The notes below the pieces were generated by a model, which was given only the letters and a program-made list of their open reading frames with translations, did not search any database and was not told the DNA's origin. From Qipengyuania flava (GTDB taxonomy: Bacteria > Pseudomonadota > Alphaproteobacteria > Sphingomonadales > Sphingomonadaceae), in assembly GCF_019448255.1 (NCBI RefSeq), contig NZ_CP080410.1, forward strand, positions 1,364,001 to 1,428,000: 64,000 nucleotides of DNA, given 5' to 3'. Numbering within the stretch: the first letter of the stretch is position 1; the number at the start of each line of letters is the position of its first letter. This document shows, piece by piece, positions 17,883-27,073 of this stretch. The position numbers were made by a program, and so were the translations under genes.

Positions 17883-20201
17883 ATGCACCGTGCAGGCTCC
17901 AAGATCCGCGCGTTTCGCGAAGCCCATGATCCGCCGCTTAGCGCGGAAGATTTCGGCGCGCGCTTCGGCGAGCCCGCGCCCTGGCCCAGCCGCACCGTCT
18001 ATGGCTGGGAAGCCAAGGGCAAGATCGCCCGCGCCTCGGTGCAAAAGCGCCTCGCCCAACTGGGTATCTGCGAGCCGGCCGACTGGCTCGAACCGGCCCC
18101 TTCCGCCCCCGATCAGAAAGGTCCCGCGCCCATGAGCGCCAGCGTCACACATCCCTTTTTCGCCCGGCAGACGCATGGCTTCGTCCGGGTTGCGACCAGC
18201 ACCCCCAAGGTGCGCACCGCGGATGTGGCATACAACGCACAAGGCATCCTCGAACAGGCGCGCAAGGCGCATGAGCAGGGCGTCGACCTGCTGCTTTATC
18301 CCGAGCTCTCCCTGTCGTCCTACGCGCTCGATGACCTGCACATGCAGGCGGCGCTGCTCGATGCGGTGGACACCCAGCTGGCGGCGATTGTCGAAGCCTC
18401 GCGCGACCTGGCGCCCGTCCTTGTTTTTGGCGCTCCGCTGCGCAGGAACGGCCGCATCTACAATTGCGCGGTCGTTGCGGCGCGGGGTGCGGTGCTGGGC
18501 GTGGTGCCCAAGAGCTATCTGCCCAATTACCGCGAGTATTACGAAAAGCGCTGGTTCGCCCACGGGCGCGAATGCATCGGACTGACGATCGAAGCCGGCG
18601 GCAAGCAGGTGCCCTTCGGTACCGACCTGGTCTTTGCGGCCAGCGACCTGCCCGGTTTCACCTTCGGGGTGGAAATCTGCGAAGACTACTGGTCGCCCAA
18701 TCCGCCGGGTACCATGGCAGCGCTGGCCGGGGCCACGATCCTCCTCAATCCCTCGGCCTCCAACATCACCATCGGCAAGTCGGACGAACGGCACCTGCTG
18801 TGCCGTGCAAGTTCCAGCCGCAGCGTGTGCGCCTACGCCTATTCGGCCAGCGGGCACGGCGAGAGCACGACCGACCTTTCGTGGGACGGGCAGGGCATGA
18901 TCTACGAGCTTGGCGACCTGCTGGTCGAAAGCCAGCGCTTTGATCTCGATCCCGAACTGTGCGTGGTCGATATCGATACCCAGCGCATCCTGTCCGAACG
19001 CATGCGGATGCAGACCTTCAACGACGCGGCTGAAGCGGCGGGGCGGCCTGAGGACTGGTACCGCACGATCCCATTCGATCTGGCAGCTCCGGGCGATGAC
19101 ACGGGCCTTGTCCGCCCGATCCGCCGGTTCCCCTTCGTGCCCAACCGGGCGCACAAGCTGGACGAGGATTGCTACGAGGCGTTCAACATTCAGGTCGATG
19201 CGCTCATGCGGCGCATACAGGCGACCAACCCCAAGTGCCTCGTGATCGGCATATCGGGCGGGCTCGACAGCACGCATGCGCTGATCGTTGCCGCCAAGGC
19301 AATGGACCGGCTGGGACGCCCGCGCACCGATATTCGCGGCTACACCATGCCCGGCTTTGCGACATCGGACGGCACCAAGTCCAACGCCTGGCGCCTGATG
19401 GAAGCCTTCGGCATCACGGCCGAGGAAATCGACATCAAGCCAACCGCGACGATGATGCTGGAGAACATCGGCCACGCCTTTGCCGATGGCGAGCCGGTCT
19501 ATGACGTGACTTTCGAGAACGTTCAGGCGGGCCTGCGCACCGATTACCTTTTCCGCTTGGCCGGCCAGCACAGCGGCTGGGTTGTGGGGACGGGCGATCT
19601 CAGCGAATTGGCGCTCGGCTGGTGCACATATGGCGTGGGTGATCACATGAGCCATTACGGCGTCAACGCGGGCGTGCCCAAGACGCTGATCCAGTATCTT
19701 ATCCGCTGGACCACGCAGACGAGCCAGTTCGACGAAGGCGTCGACGCGGTGCTGGCCGATGTGCTTGACACCGAGATCAGTCCCGAGCTCGTGCCCGCGG
19801 GCGAGGATGGCCAGATCCAGAGCACGCAGTCCATCATCGGCCCGTACGAACTGAACGATTTCTTCCTCCACCACATCATCCGCTGGGGTCAGAAGCCGAG
19901 CCATGTGGCCTTTTTGGCCTGGCATGCGTGGAAGGATGCGGAAGCTGGCCTGTGGCCGATCGACTTCCCAGATGCGGCGAAGAACACCTACGACCTTCCC
20001 ACGATTGCCAAGTGGCTGGAGAATTTCCTCAAGCGCTTCTTCGGCTTCAGCCAGTTCAAGCGCAGCGCGCTGCCCAACGGGCCGAAGGTCAGCGCAGGCG
20101 GCGCGCTGAGCCCGCGCGGCGACTGGCGCGCGCCGAGCGATGCGGTGGCCGACACCTGGCTGGCGGAGCTCGCCGTTGCCCTTCCTCCTGCTGGCGACTG
20201 A
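17883..20201 (+). CDS. nadE: Glutamine-dependent NAD(+) synthase, with in-frame N-terminal HTH-like extension
   Basis: Last step of NAD synthesis: amidates deamido-NAD with ammonia taken from glutamine. The nitrilase-type amidase domain has Glu (PELSLSS), Lys (VPKSYLPNYREYYEKRW) and Cys in VEICEDYW; the synthetase domain has the PP-loop SGGLDST. From the ATG at 18132 the protein is 689 residues, close to the long-type NadE of mycobacteria, and that ATG is the conservative start. The same frame, however, runs without a stop from 17883 and adds 83 residues with an HTH-like domain (SKIRAFREA, then SRTVYGWEAKGKIARASVQKRLAQLGI) and a Pro-rich linker. Cys is residue 183 from 18132 and 266 from 17883. 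I list the long form because the added region is protein-like, but which start is used is undecided. Confidence 0.8.
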   Translation: MHRAGSKIRAFREAHDPPLSAEDFGARFGEPAPWPSRTVYGWEAKGKIARASVQKRLAQLGICEPADWLEPAPSAPDQKGPAPMSASVTHPFFARQTHGFVRVATSTPKVRTADVAYNAQGILEQARKAHEQGVDLLLYPELSLSSYALDDLHMQAALLDAVDTQLAAIVEASRDLAPVLVFGAPLRRNGRIYNCAVVAARGAVLGVVPKSYLPNYREYYEKRWFAHGRECIGLTIEAGGKQVPFGTDLVFAASDLPGFTFGVEICEDYWSPNPPGTMAALAGATILLNPSASNITIGKSDERHLLCRASSSRSVCAYAYSASGHGESTTDLSWDGQGMIYELGDLLVESQRFDLDPELCVVDIDTQRILSERMRMQTFNDAAEAAGRPEDWYRTIPFDLAAPGDDTGLVRPIRRFPFVPNRAHKLDEDCYEAFNIQVDALMRRIQATNPKCLVIGISGGLDSTHALIVAAKAMDRLGRPRTDIRGYTMPGFATSDGTKSNAWRLMEAFGITAEEIDIKPTATMMLENIGHAFADGEPVYDVTFENVQAGLRTDYLFRLAGQHSGWVVGTGDLSELALGWCTYGVGDHMSHYGVNAGVPKTLIQYLIRWTTQTSQFDEGVDAVLADVLDTEISPELVPAGEDGQIQSTQSIIGPYELNDFFLHHIIRWGQKPSHVAFLAWHAWKDAEAGLWPIDFPDAAKNTYDLPTIAKWLENFLKRFFGFSQFKRSALPNGPKVSAGGALSPRGDWRAPSDAVADTWLAELAVALPPAGD

Positions 20202-20203
20202 CC

Positions 20204-21091
20204 ATGCCAGTTCGCGCGCTGCTGATCATGACGCTGTGCAACATCGTCTGGGCGCTCAACGTCGTCGTCAGCAAGATCGCGATTGCCGATCTTGGCTCGC
20301 CGCCGCTGTTTTACGCCTTGCTGCGCTCGGTAGTCGTGGCGCTGGTGCTGATCCCGCTGCTGCGGCCGCTGCCGGCAAAGCTCTGGCAAGTGCTGCTGGT
20401 TGGCCTCGCCATAAGCGGCGGCTCGTTTGCGCTGCTGTTCATGGGGCTGGCAACGGCAAGCCCTTCGGCTGCGGGCGTGGTCAGCTTGACCGGCGCGCCG
20501 ATGACCGTGCTGTTCGCGATCCTGTTCCTTGGCGAGCGAGTGCGCTGGCGCCGCGGGCTGGGCATCGGCCTTGCCTTTGGCGGGGTGCTGTTTGCCATGA
20601 TGGGCGACAACCAGATGGAGACCAGCACGGGCCTGCTGCTCGTGTTCCTGTCCGCCGTGATCGGGGCGCTTGGCTCGGTCTTCGTGAAGCGGCTCGACAT
20701 ACCCTCGATCCGGCTGCAGGCCTGGGCCGCGGTGGCCTCGGTCGCGGTTCTACTGCCGCTCACTTTTGGCGTCGAAGCCGGTCAGGTGGAATCGCTCGCC
20801 AACGCGCCCTGGCGCCTTGCAGCCTGCCTGTTCTTTGCTGCCGTCGTTGTGTCGATCGGCGCGCACACCGCCTACTACCGCCTGCTACAAGAGCACGACG
20901 CCAATGTGGTCGTGCCGCTCACCCTGTTCACGCCGATCCTGACCATCGCTTTTGGCGCTTGGCTGACCGGCGATGCGATTGGCGAGCGGCTGATCATCGG
21001 CGGCGCAATCGCGCTGCTCGGTGTGGCCATCATCGTGCTGCGGCCGAGCGAGACCTTTACCCGCCGCTTCCTGGTTCGGCCGCGCTTCTGA
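20204..21091 (+). CDS. EamA/DMT-family transporter
   Basis: A 295-residue, ten-helix inner-membrane protein built from two EamA repeats: residues 4-135 (IMTLCNIVWALNVVVSKIAI, ..GAPMTVLFAILFLGERV) and 148-285 (..PLTLFTPILTIAFGAWLTGDAIGE). The repeated P-x-x-x-x-x-x-x-L-GE motif near each repeat end is typical of drug/metabolite exporters. It starts two bases after the nadE stop, so the two probably share a transcript. It converges with ilvE, with stops directly adjacent (TGATCA). Substrate unknown. Confidence 0.88.
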   Translation: MPVRALLIMTLCNIVWALNVVVSKIAIADLGSPPLFYALLRSVVVALVLIPLLRPLPAKLWQVLLVGLAISGGSFALLFMGLATASPSAAGVVSLTGAPMTVLFAILFLGERVRWRRGLGIGLAFGGVLFAMMGDNQMETSTGLLLVFLSAVIGALGSVFVKRLDIPSIRLQAWAAVASVAVLLPLTFGVEAGQVESLANAPWRLAACLFFAAVVVSIGAHTAYYRLLQEHDANVVVPLTLFTPILTIAFGAWLTGDAIGERLIIGGAIALLGVAIIVLRPSETFTRRFLVRPRF

Positions 21092-22174
21092 TCAGGCGAG
21101 CTTCATGGTCCAGCCGTGGGTGTCCTCGACAGAGCCCTTCTGGATGCCGACGAGCTTTTCGCGGATCTTGTGGGTCATCTGGCCGATCCCGCCGCTGCCA
21201 ATCGCAAATTCGCCATCCGGGCCGAGCACGGTGCCCACCGGGGTCACCACCGCAGCGGTGCCGCAGGCCATGGTTTCCAGCAGGCGGCCCTCGGTCGCAT
21301 CGGCGCGCCACTGGTCGATGCTGTACGGCTCCTCGCGGACCTGGAGCCCCTCTTCGCGCAGCAGCTCGATCAGGCTGGCGCGAGTAATGCCAGGCAGGAT
21401 CGTGCCGGTGAGCGGCGGGGTGATGACGGTGCCGTCATCGAACACGAAGAACAGGTTCATGCCGCCCAGTTCCTCGATCCACTTCTTCTCGACGGCATCG
21501 AGGAAGACCACCTGGTCGCAGCCGTTTTCGATCCCTTCAGCCTGGGGCACGAGGCTGGCGGCGTAATTGCCGCCCGTCTTGGCCGCGCCCGTGCCGCCGG
21601 GCGCCGCGCGGGTATAGTTGCGGCTGACCCAGATCTTCACCGGCTTTGCGCCGCCCTTGAAATAGGGGCCGACGGGCGAAGCGATCAGAATGTATTTGTA
21701 CTGCCGCGCCGGGCGCACGCCGAGGAAGGCTTCGGACGCGAACATGAAGGGGCGCAGGTACAGCGAGCCATCGGGGTCGCCCGGCACCCAGTCGCGATCC
21801 TTGGCGACCAGCTGGCGGATCGATTCGAGGAACAGCTCTTCGGGAAGCTCCGGCATCGCCATGCGGCGCGCGCTGTCGTTGAAGCGGCGCGCGTTCTGTT
21901 CCGGGCGGAACAGCGACAGACTGCCGTCCGCCTGCTTGTAAGCCTTCATGCCCTCGAAAATTTCCTGGGCGTAGTGGAGCACGGCGGCCGCGGGATCGAG
22001 GCTGATCGCTTCGCGCGGGCCGAGCGTTGCCTTGTGCCAGCCACCCTTGTCCGCATCGTAGTCGATCACGACCATGTGGTCGGTGAACAGCGTGCCGAAA
22101 CCGGGGTTTTCCAGCGCCTTGTCGCGGGCGTCGCTGGCGATCGGGGCGGGGTGGGGAAGGTGCTCGAATTCCAT
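21092..22174 (-). CDS. ilvE: Branched-chain amino-acid aminotransferase
   Basis: Transfers amino groups between glutamate and the keto acids of Leu, Ile and Val; PLP-dependent class IV enzyme. The 360-residue length and the start FGTLFTDHMVVIDYDADKGGW match the long (type II, BCAT-eukaryote-like) family. The PLP lysine is Lys199 in GAAKTGGNYAAS, and GGMNLFFVFDDGTVITPPL is also conserved. Upstream on the minus strand lie two hairpins and a tiny ORF with an extreme ribosome site (see the leader entries), so expression may be controlled through that region. Confidence 0.95.
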   Translation of the reverse strand: MEFEHLPHPAPIASDARDKALENPGFGTLFTDHMVVIDYDADKGGWHKATLGPREAISLDPAAAVLHYAQEIFEGMKAYKQADGSLSLFRPEQNARRFNDSARRMAMPELPEELFLESIRQLVAKDRDWVPGDPDGSLYLRPFMFASEAFLGVRPARQYKYILIASPVGPYFKGGAKPVKIWVSRNYTRAAPGGTGAAKTGGNYAASLVPQAEGIENGCDQVVFLDAVEKKWIEELGGMNLFFVFDDGTVITPPLTGTILPGITRASLIELLREEGLQVREEPYSIDQWRADATEGRLLETMACGTAAVVTPVGTVLGPDGEFAIGSGGIGQMTHKIREKLVGIQKGSVEDTHGWTMKLA

Positions 22175-22230
22175 GGGGCGCGATTAGTTGGAATAGGCCC
22201 TCAGGACAAGGTTTCTGAAGCCAGAAATGA

Positions 22231-22266
22231 GAAGAGCGACCCTCGCCCGTAGGAGGATCGCCCTTC
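22231..22266 (-). terminator. Hairpin in the ilvE leader, terminator- or attenuator-like
   Basis: On the minus strand GAAGGGCGATCCTC pairs with GAGGGTCGCTCTTC around the loop CTACGGGC, 14 bp with two G:U wobbles. The same bases give two A:C mismatches on the plus strand, so the structure favours the minus-strand RNA. It is followed by TCATTTCTGGC, not a proper U-run, so termination is possible but not certain. Confidence 0.55.
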
Positions 22267-22274
22267 GCATGGTC

Positions 22275-22293
22275 AGCGGCGGGAAGTGCCGCT
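22275..22293 (-). other. Small hairpin next to the ilvE leader hairpin
   Basis: AGCGGC/GCCGCT, six pairs, with loop ACTTCCC. Beyond a G:G mismatch, two further outer pairs (GT/AC) are possible. It sits between the tiny ORF and the larger hairpin, and may be part of a leader structure. Confidence 0.4.
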
Positions 22294-22317
22294 CACGAAG
22301 TCTCTATCGATATCTGC

Positions 22318-22374
22318 TTACCGATAGTACCTCGCGCGGGAACTTGCCGACCTCTCTGCTGAACCATGAGACAT
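22318..22374 (-). CDS. Possible 18-residue leader peptide upstream of ilvE
   Basis: ATG at 22374 runs to TAA, 18 residues of low complexity (MSHGSAERSASSRARYYR). It is included because of the element before it: GAAAGGAGGTGATCC at 22376-22390 lies one base from the ATG and equals the full complement of a typical alphaproteobacterial 16S 3' tail. There are no Ile, Leu or Val codons, so it is not a classic branched-chain attenuator peptide. Two other frames are also open here: a 23-residue ORF from the ATG at 22367, and a start-less 22-codon frame with WFSREVGKFPREV. Which one is translated, if any, is unknown. Confidence 0.4.
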   Translation of the reverse strand: MSHGSAERSASSRARYYR

Positions 22375-22375
22375 C

Positions 22376-22390
22376 GGATCACCTCCTTTC
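22376..22390 (-). promoter_or_regulatory. Extreme Shine-Dalgarno: 15-base complement of the 16S rRNA tail
   Basis: Minus-strand GAAAGGAGGTGATCC is the exact complement of GGATCACCTCCTTTC, the usual 3' end of 16S rRNA in this class. Ordinary genes in this window have 4-7 matching bases. On the plus strand the same bases look like an rRNA tail, but the flanking helix 45 is absent, so this is not an rRNA gene. Confidence 0.7.
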
Positions 22391-22677
22391 GCGCTAGTGA
22401 GCTAAGAACCGCCGTTTCACCGGGGTCCAAGACCGCGTTTCGCCGCTGATCTTGATTTCAATTTGTTGCGCGAGGGGCGTGAAAACAAGGCTTGAAAAAA
22501 AGTTTTCCCACGTCAGAATTGATGTTTGTGGCTCGGAGCGGATTCCGGGCCTTTTTCATGTCCGAACTAAGGATAGCTGCGGCTTTTCGCCTGCAACGCC
22601 GGTGTCACACAGCACCGCCCTGCGGAACAAAGCGCCGGGCGAATCGAGTTATCCACAGCCACGCACGGGCCGACTCG
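22391..22677. other. Gene-free stretch between the ilvE leader and the next gene
   Basis: No open frame with coding likeness on either strand. One perfect DnaA box (TTATCCACA) lies at 22650-22658 or within a base or two of that; no second box or AT-rich unwinding region accompanies it. The minus strand probably carries the promoter for the tiny ORF and ilvE, but I could not pick -35/-10 elements with confidence. Confidence 0.5.
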
Positions 22678-23256
22678 CTAGCGGCAATCCTCGATCACGC
22701 GGGTCACTTCCGCCCATGCGGGGAGGTAGATGGCCGGCATGCCCGCAGTCTCCACCGCAAACCGCCCGCGGGTGAGCGCCATCGTATCGAGTAAGGGGTC
22801 GGTCGCCGCGAGGTTCGCGCTCTTGGCGTCCGCGCTGTTCCCGGGGCCAAGCGTGAGCGATCCGGTGGCCGTTTCGGTGCGAATGACCAGCGGCGCGCCC
22901 TCACTCAGCGTGTCGCCGTATCGGGTGAAGACAATCCGGCGGGTGCTGAAGGGACAGCTTACGGCGAATTCGGGGCGTTCGCCGGCGCGCCCATAAATCG
23001 CGGCGGTTCCGGTTGGCGTTGCCGTGTAGCTCCAATCGCCGGGCGTACGCGGCCGAACAATCCAGTCTTCCCATGAAAGATCGCCTTCGAGCTCCGCCAC
23101 GGATGTCGGTGCGGGCGTCACCGTGACCGGGATGTAGGTCGGCGTTGCCTCGGTTGGAGCGGGCGAATCCTGTGCCGAGGCGCAGGAAGCGGAAAGGGCG
23201 GTGGCGGCCAGCGCGCCGGCGAGATGCACCCACTGGGAGAAAAGGACTGGTTTCAT
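22678..23256 (-). CDS. Exported hypothetical protein
   Basis: A 192-residue protein with a signal peptide of about 28 residues ending ASCASAQ, then a Pro/Thr-rich linker (SPAPTEATPTYIPVTVTPAP). The mature part has two cysteines, in FAVSCPF and near the end IEDCR, that could form a disulfide. Expected in the periplasm or outer envelope. No family that I recognise. The ATG is at 23256, head-to-head with the tlyA-like gene, 25 bases apart. Confidence 0.7.
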   Translation of the reverse strand: MKPVLFSQWVHLAGALAATALSASCASAQDSPAPTEATPTYIPVTVTPAPTSVAELEGDLSWEDWIVRPRTPGDWSYTATPTGTAAIYGRAGERPEFAVSCPFSTRRIVFTRYGDTLSEGAPLVIRTETATGSLTLGPGNSADAKSANLAATDPLLDTMALTRGRFAVETAGMPAIYLPAWAEVTRVIEDCR

Positions 23257-23281
23257 GACTGGTCAATGATCGCTAACGGCC

Positions 23282-24028
<747 letters not shown>

Positions 24029-24082
24029 CGCTGCGGCAATGCGCTGGCTAGGCGCTTTGCCAAACGGATTACTGGAGAGAGC

Positions 24083-25615
24083 ATGTCCGCCAATATCGCC
24101 GAAATGGAACGCCGCCGCGAAGCCGCCAGGATGGGCGGGGGCGAGAAACGCATCGCCGCGCAGCACGCCAAGGGGAAGCTGACCGCGCGCGAGCGGCTCG
24201 ATATCCTGCTCGATGAAGGCAGCTTCGAAGAGCTCGACACCTATGTCGAACACGACTGCACCGATTTCGGCATGGAAACGCAGAAGATCCCGGGCGACGG
24301 CGTGGTCACCGGCTCAGGTACGATCAACGGCCGCCTGGTCTATGTTTTCTCCCAGGATTTCACCGTCTTCGGCGGCTCTCTATCCAAGCGCCATGCAGAG
24401 AAGATCTGCAAGGTGATGGACACGGCGATGAAGGTCGGAGCGCCGGTGATCGGCCTCAACGATTCCGGTGGCGCGCGCATTCAGGAAGGTGTTGCCTCGC
24501 TCGGCGGCTATGCCGAGGTGTTCCAGCGCAACGTGCTGGCCAGCGGCGTGGTGCCGCAGATCAGCCTCATCATGGGGCCATGTGCGGGCGGCGCGGTGTA
24601 CTCGCCGGCCATGACCGATTTCATCTTCATGGTGGAGGACAGTTCCTACATGTTCGTCACCGGCCCCGACGTAGTGAAGACCGTGACCAACGAGGTCGTC
24701 ACGCAGGAGGAACTCGGCGGGGCGAAGACGCACACCACCAAGACCAGCGTCGCCGACAACAGCTTCGAAAACGACATCGAGACGCTTCTCGCGACGCGCA
24801 ATTTCTTCGATTACTTGCCGCTGTCTAACCGCGAGGAGGTGCCCGAGCGCCCGACTTCGGACGCATGGGACCGCGAGGAGCCGAGCCTCGACACGCTGAT
24901 CCCCGACAACGCCAACCAGCCCTACGACATGCACGAAGTCATCCGCAAGACGCTGGACGAGGGTGACTTTTTCGAAATCCAGCCGAACCATGCCGCCAAC
25001 ATCATCTGCGGTTTCGGCCGGGTGGAGGGGCGCACGGTGGGCGTGGTGGCGAACCAGCCGATGGTGCTTGCCGGCGTGCTCGACATCAATTCGTCCAAGA
25101 AGGCCGCGCGCTTCGTGCGCTTCTGCGACGCCTTCGAAATCCCGATCCTTACCTTCGTCGACGTGCCCGGCTTCCTTCCCGGCACGGCGCAGGAGCACAA
25201 TGGCATCATCAAGCACGGCGCCAAGCTGCTCTTCGCCTATGCCGAGGCGACCGTGCCCAAGATCACCGTCATCACCCGCAAGGCCTATGGCGGTGCATAC
25301 GACGTGATGGCGTCCAAGCACCTGCGCGGCGATCTCAACTACGCCTGGCCCACCGCCGAAATCGCCGTGATGGGCGCAAAGGGCGCGGTGGAGATCATCT
25401 TCCGCCAGGACCGCGACGATCCCGACAAGATCGCCGAGAAAACGAAGGAATACGAAGACCGCTTCGCCAACCCCTTCGTGGCAGCCCAGCGCGGCTATAT
25501 CGACGAGGTGATCTATCCGCACTCGACGCGGAAGCGCATCGTGCTGGGGCTACGCAAGCTGCGGACGAAGCAGCTCGAGAACCCGTGGAAGAAGCATGAC
25601 AATATCCCGCTGTGA
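24083..25615 (+). CDS. pccB: Propionyl-CoA carboxylase beta subunit (carboxyltransferase)
   Basis: Transfers CO2 from carboxybiotin to propionyl-CoA, making methylmalonyl-CoA; works as a hexamer with the alpha subunit encoded at 31994. The 510-residue length is typical. Crotonase-fold motifs include [19 protein letters not shown] in the N-half and [26 protein letters not shown] in the C-half, plus [10 protein letters not shown]; these are PccB rather than acetyl-CoA carboxylase AccD features. ATG with GGAGAGAGC just upstream. Its last 20 bases overlap the next small gene. Confidence 0.95.
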   Translation: MSANIAEMERRREAARMGGGEKRIAAQHAKGKLTARERLDILLDEGSFEELDTYVEHDCTDFGMETQKIPGDGVVTGSGTINGRLVYVFSQDFTVFGGSLSKRHAEKICKVMDTAMKVGAPVIGLNDSGGARIQEGVASLGGYAEVFQRNVLASGVVPQISLIMGPCAGGAVYSPAMTDFIFMVEDSSYMFVTGPDVVKTVTNEVVTQEELGGAKTHTTKTSVADNSFENDIETLLATRNFFDYLPLSNREEVPERPTSDAWDREEPSLDTLIPDNANQPYDMHEVIRKTLDEGDFFEIQPNHAANIICGFGRVEGRTVGVVANQPMVLAGVLDINSSKKAARFVRFCDAFEIPILTFVDVPGFLPGTAQEHNGIIKHGAKLLFAYAEATVPKITVITRKAYGGAYDVMASKHLRGDLNYAWPTAEIAVMGAKGAVEIIFRQDRDDPDKIAEKTKEYEDRFANPFVAAQRGYIDEVIYPHSTRKRIVLGLRKLRTKQLENPWKKHDNIPL

Positions 25616-25883
25616 CGCCAACTCACTTCTTCGGACCTTTAAGGCTCTACTGTGGGAGGAATGGGATCCAATTGGCGTGAATGATGGCGAGGGTGATTGG
25701 CCCGACGATGAGTACGACAGTTACGCACCGCAGCTTTTGAGCCTTGTTCAATCGGGTAAGTCAAAAGTTGAGATCGAAGCATACCTGACGACTGTCGAAA
25801 CAGAGTACATGGGGCTGCGGCCATCGGGACGATCAGGTCCGGTTGCTGATCGCGCAATGCAGATTTTCGGAGAGAGAAAATGA
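25596..25883 (+). CDS. Small hypothetical protein, DUF1871-like, coupled into the propionate operon
   Basis: A 95-residue acidic protein that starts inside the pccB end and whose stop overlaps the mce ATG (AAAATGA), so it is wired between two propionate enzymes. The core [34 protein letters not shown] resembles my recollection of the DUF1871 family of small acidic proteins; that assignment is not checked. Base composition is clearly lower in GC than its neighbours, suggesting transfer or fast divergence. No enzyme motif is visible. Confidence 0.65.
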   Translation: MTISRCDANSLLRTFKALLWEEWDPIGVNDGEGDWPDDEYDSYAPQLLSLVQSGKSKVEIEAYLTTVETEYMGLRPSGRSGPVADRAMQIFGERK

Positions 25884-26329
25884 AACTCGGCCGTCTCAAC
25901 CATATCGGCGTCGCGACGCCCTCGATCGCGGAATCGCTGCGCTATTATCGCGACGTCATGGGCGCGACGATCACGCATGAGCCCTTCGATCTGGAAGAGC
26001 AGGGCGTGAAGGTCTGCTTTATCGACACACCCGGCGAAAACGGCACCCACGGCACGCAGATCGAGCTTATCGAGCCGCTGGGCGAGCAGTCCACGCTGAC
26101 CGGCTTTCTCGCCAAGAACCCCGCCGGGGGGCAGCACCACCTGTGCTACGAGGTCGAGGACATCGAGGACGCCCGCAAGTGGTTCGAGGATATGGGCAAG
26201 CGCATCCTCGGCCCCACGCGTATCGGCGCGCATGGCACGCCCATCTTCTTCCTCCACCCCAAGGACATGATGGGCCAGCTGACCGAAATCATGGAAACGC
26301 CCAAGGACGGTGCGCACTGGTCGAACTGA
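25880..26329 (+). CDS. mce: Methylmalonyl-CoA epimerase
   Basis: Converts (S)- to (R)-methylmalonyl-CoA, required because the mutase uses only the R form. A 149-residue vicinal-oxygen-chelate protein: RLNHIGVATPSIAESLRYYRD, then EGQH-type metal region HHLCYEVEDIEDA, and FLHPKDMMGQLTEIME at the end. Length is typical. It sits between pccB (with the small ORF) and the mutase, as expected for a propionyl-CoA route. Confidence 0.95.
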   Translation: MKLGRLNHIGVATPSIAESLRYYRDVMGATITHEPFDLEEQGVKVCFIDTPGENGTHGTQIELIEPLGEQSTLTGFLAKNPAGGQHHLCYEVEDIEDARKWFEDMGKRILGPTRIGAHGTPIFFLHPKDMMGQLTEIMETPKDGAHWSN

Positions 26330-26362
26330 TCCGGCGCGGCCAAGGGGAGAGAGGACCCTCGA

Positions 26363-26974
26363 ATGCTATTCTACGACAGCCCCAACCCGGCGCCCAATCC
26401 GCGCCGCGTGCGCATTTTCGCCGCCGAGAAGGGCATCGAGCTTCCGATGCAGGAAGTCTCCATCCCCAAGCGCGAGCAGAAGGCGCCCGAATACGTCGCC
26501 AAGAACCCGCGCGGGCAGACGCCGATCCTCGAGCTCGATGACGGCACGGTGATCGCCGAAAGCGTGGCGATCATGCGCTATCTCGAAGCCGAGCATCCCG
26601 AACCGCCGCTGTTTGGCACCACCAGCCGCGAAATCGCGGAAATCGAGATGTGGTGCCGCCGGGTCGAGATGATCCTCATGCCACCTATCGGCGCCGTCTG
26701 GGTCCATACCCACCCGTTCACAGCCGCGCTGCCGGGACGCAACGCGGAGTGGGGCGAATCCAATCGCCCGCGCGTGGGATCGGCCATGGAGTTCTTCGAC
26801 GAATCGCTCGAAGGCCGCGAGTTCCTTGCCGGCGACGGCTACTCCGCAGCCGACATCCTGCTGCTGACGACGGTCGATTTCGCCAAGTTCGTCGGGCTTG
26901 AGATGCCCGAGGGCTGCGCAAACCTTGCCAGTTGGCACGAGCGCGTGTCCGCGCGGCGCAGCGCGCAGGCCTGA
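26363..26974 (+). CDS. Glutathione S-transferase family protein
   Basis: A 203-residue GST with an N-terminal thioredoxin fold (MLFYDSPNPAPNPRRVRIFAAEKG), the cis-Pro region GQTPILELDDG, the SVAIMRYLE glutathione contact, and the helical C-terminal domain. The N-P-R-R start resembles the GST group often found near CoA-ester pathways in sphingomonads, with Ser or Asn as first residue of the active site. Substrate unknown. ATG with GGAGAGAGGA upstream. It is part of the propionate-locus strand and may have been recruited into it. Confidence 0.85.
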   Translation: MLFYDSPNPAPNPRRVRIFAAEKGIELPMQEVSIPKREQKAPEYVAKNPRGQTPILELDDGTVIAESVAIMRYLEAEHPEPPLFGTTSREIAEIEMWCRRVEMILMPPIGAVWVHTHPFTAALPGRNAEWGESNRPRVGSAMEFFDESLEGREFLAGDGYSAADILLLTTVDFAKFVGLEMPEGCANLASWHERVSARRSAQA

Positions 26975-27073
26975 TCGGACGACGCGCGCCGTAACGCACT
27001 TGCGCTAAGCGCGCGTCGCAGCCACACTCGGTTGCGAAAAGAAACCAGACAGATCGCTTCTTGGGAGAGAGAC

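Noticed and set aside
17862..19925. Minus-strand ORF of 687 codons opposite nadE
   Set aside because: Antisense shadow of nadE without coding motifs.
22376..22390. 16S rRNA 3' end on the plus strand (GGATCACCTCCTTTC)
   Set aside because: Only 15 bases match; the preceding helix 45 and the rest of the rRNA are missing, so it is better read as an SD on the other strand.
22640..22660. Chromosome origin suggested by a DnaA box TTATCCACA
   Set aside because: A single box, with no cluster, no AT-rich segment and no dnaA, dnaN or hemE beside it.
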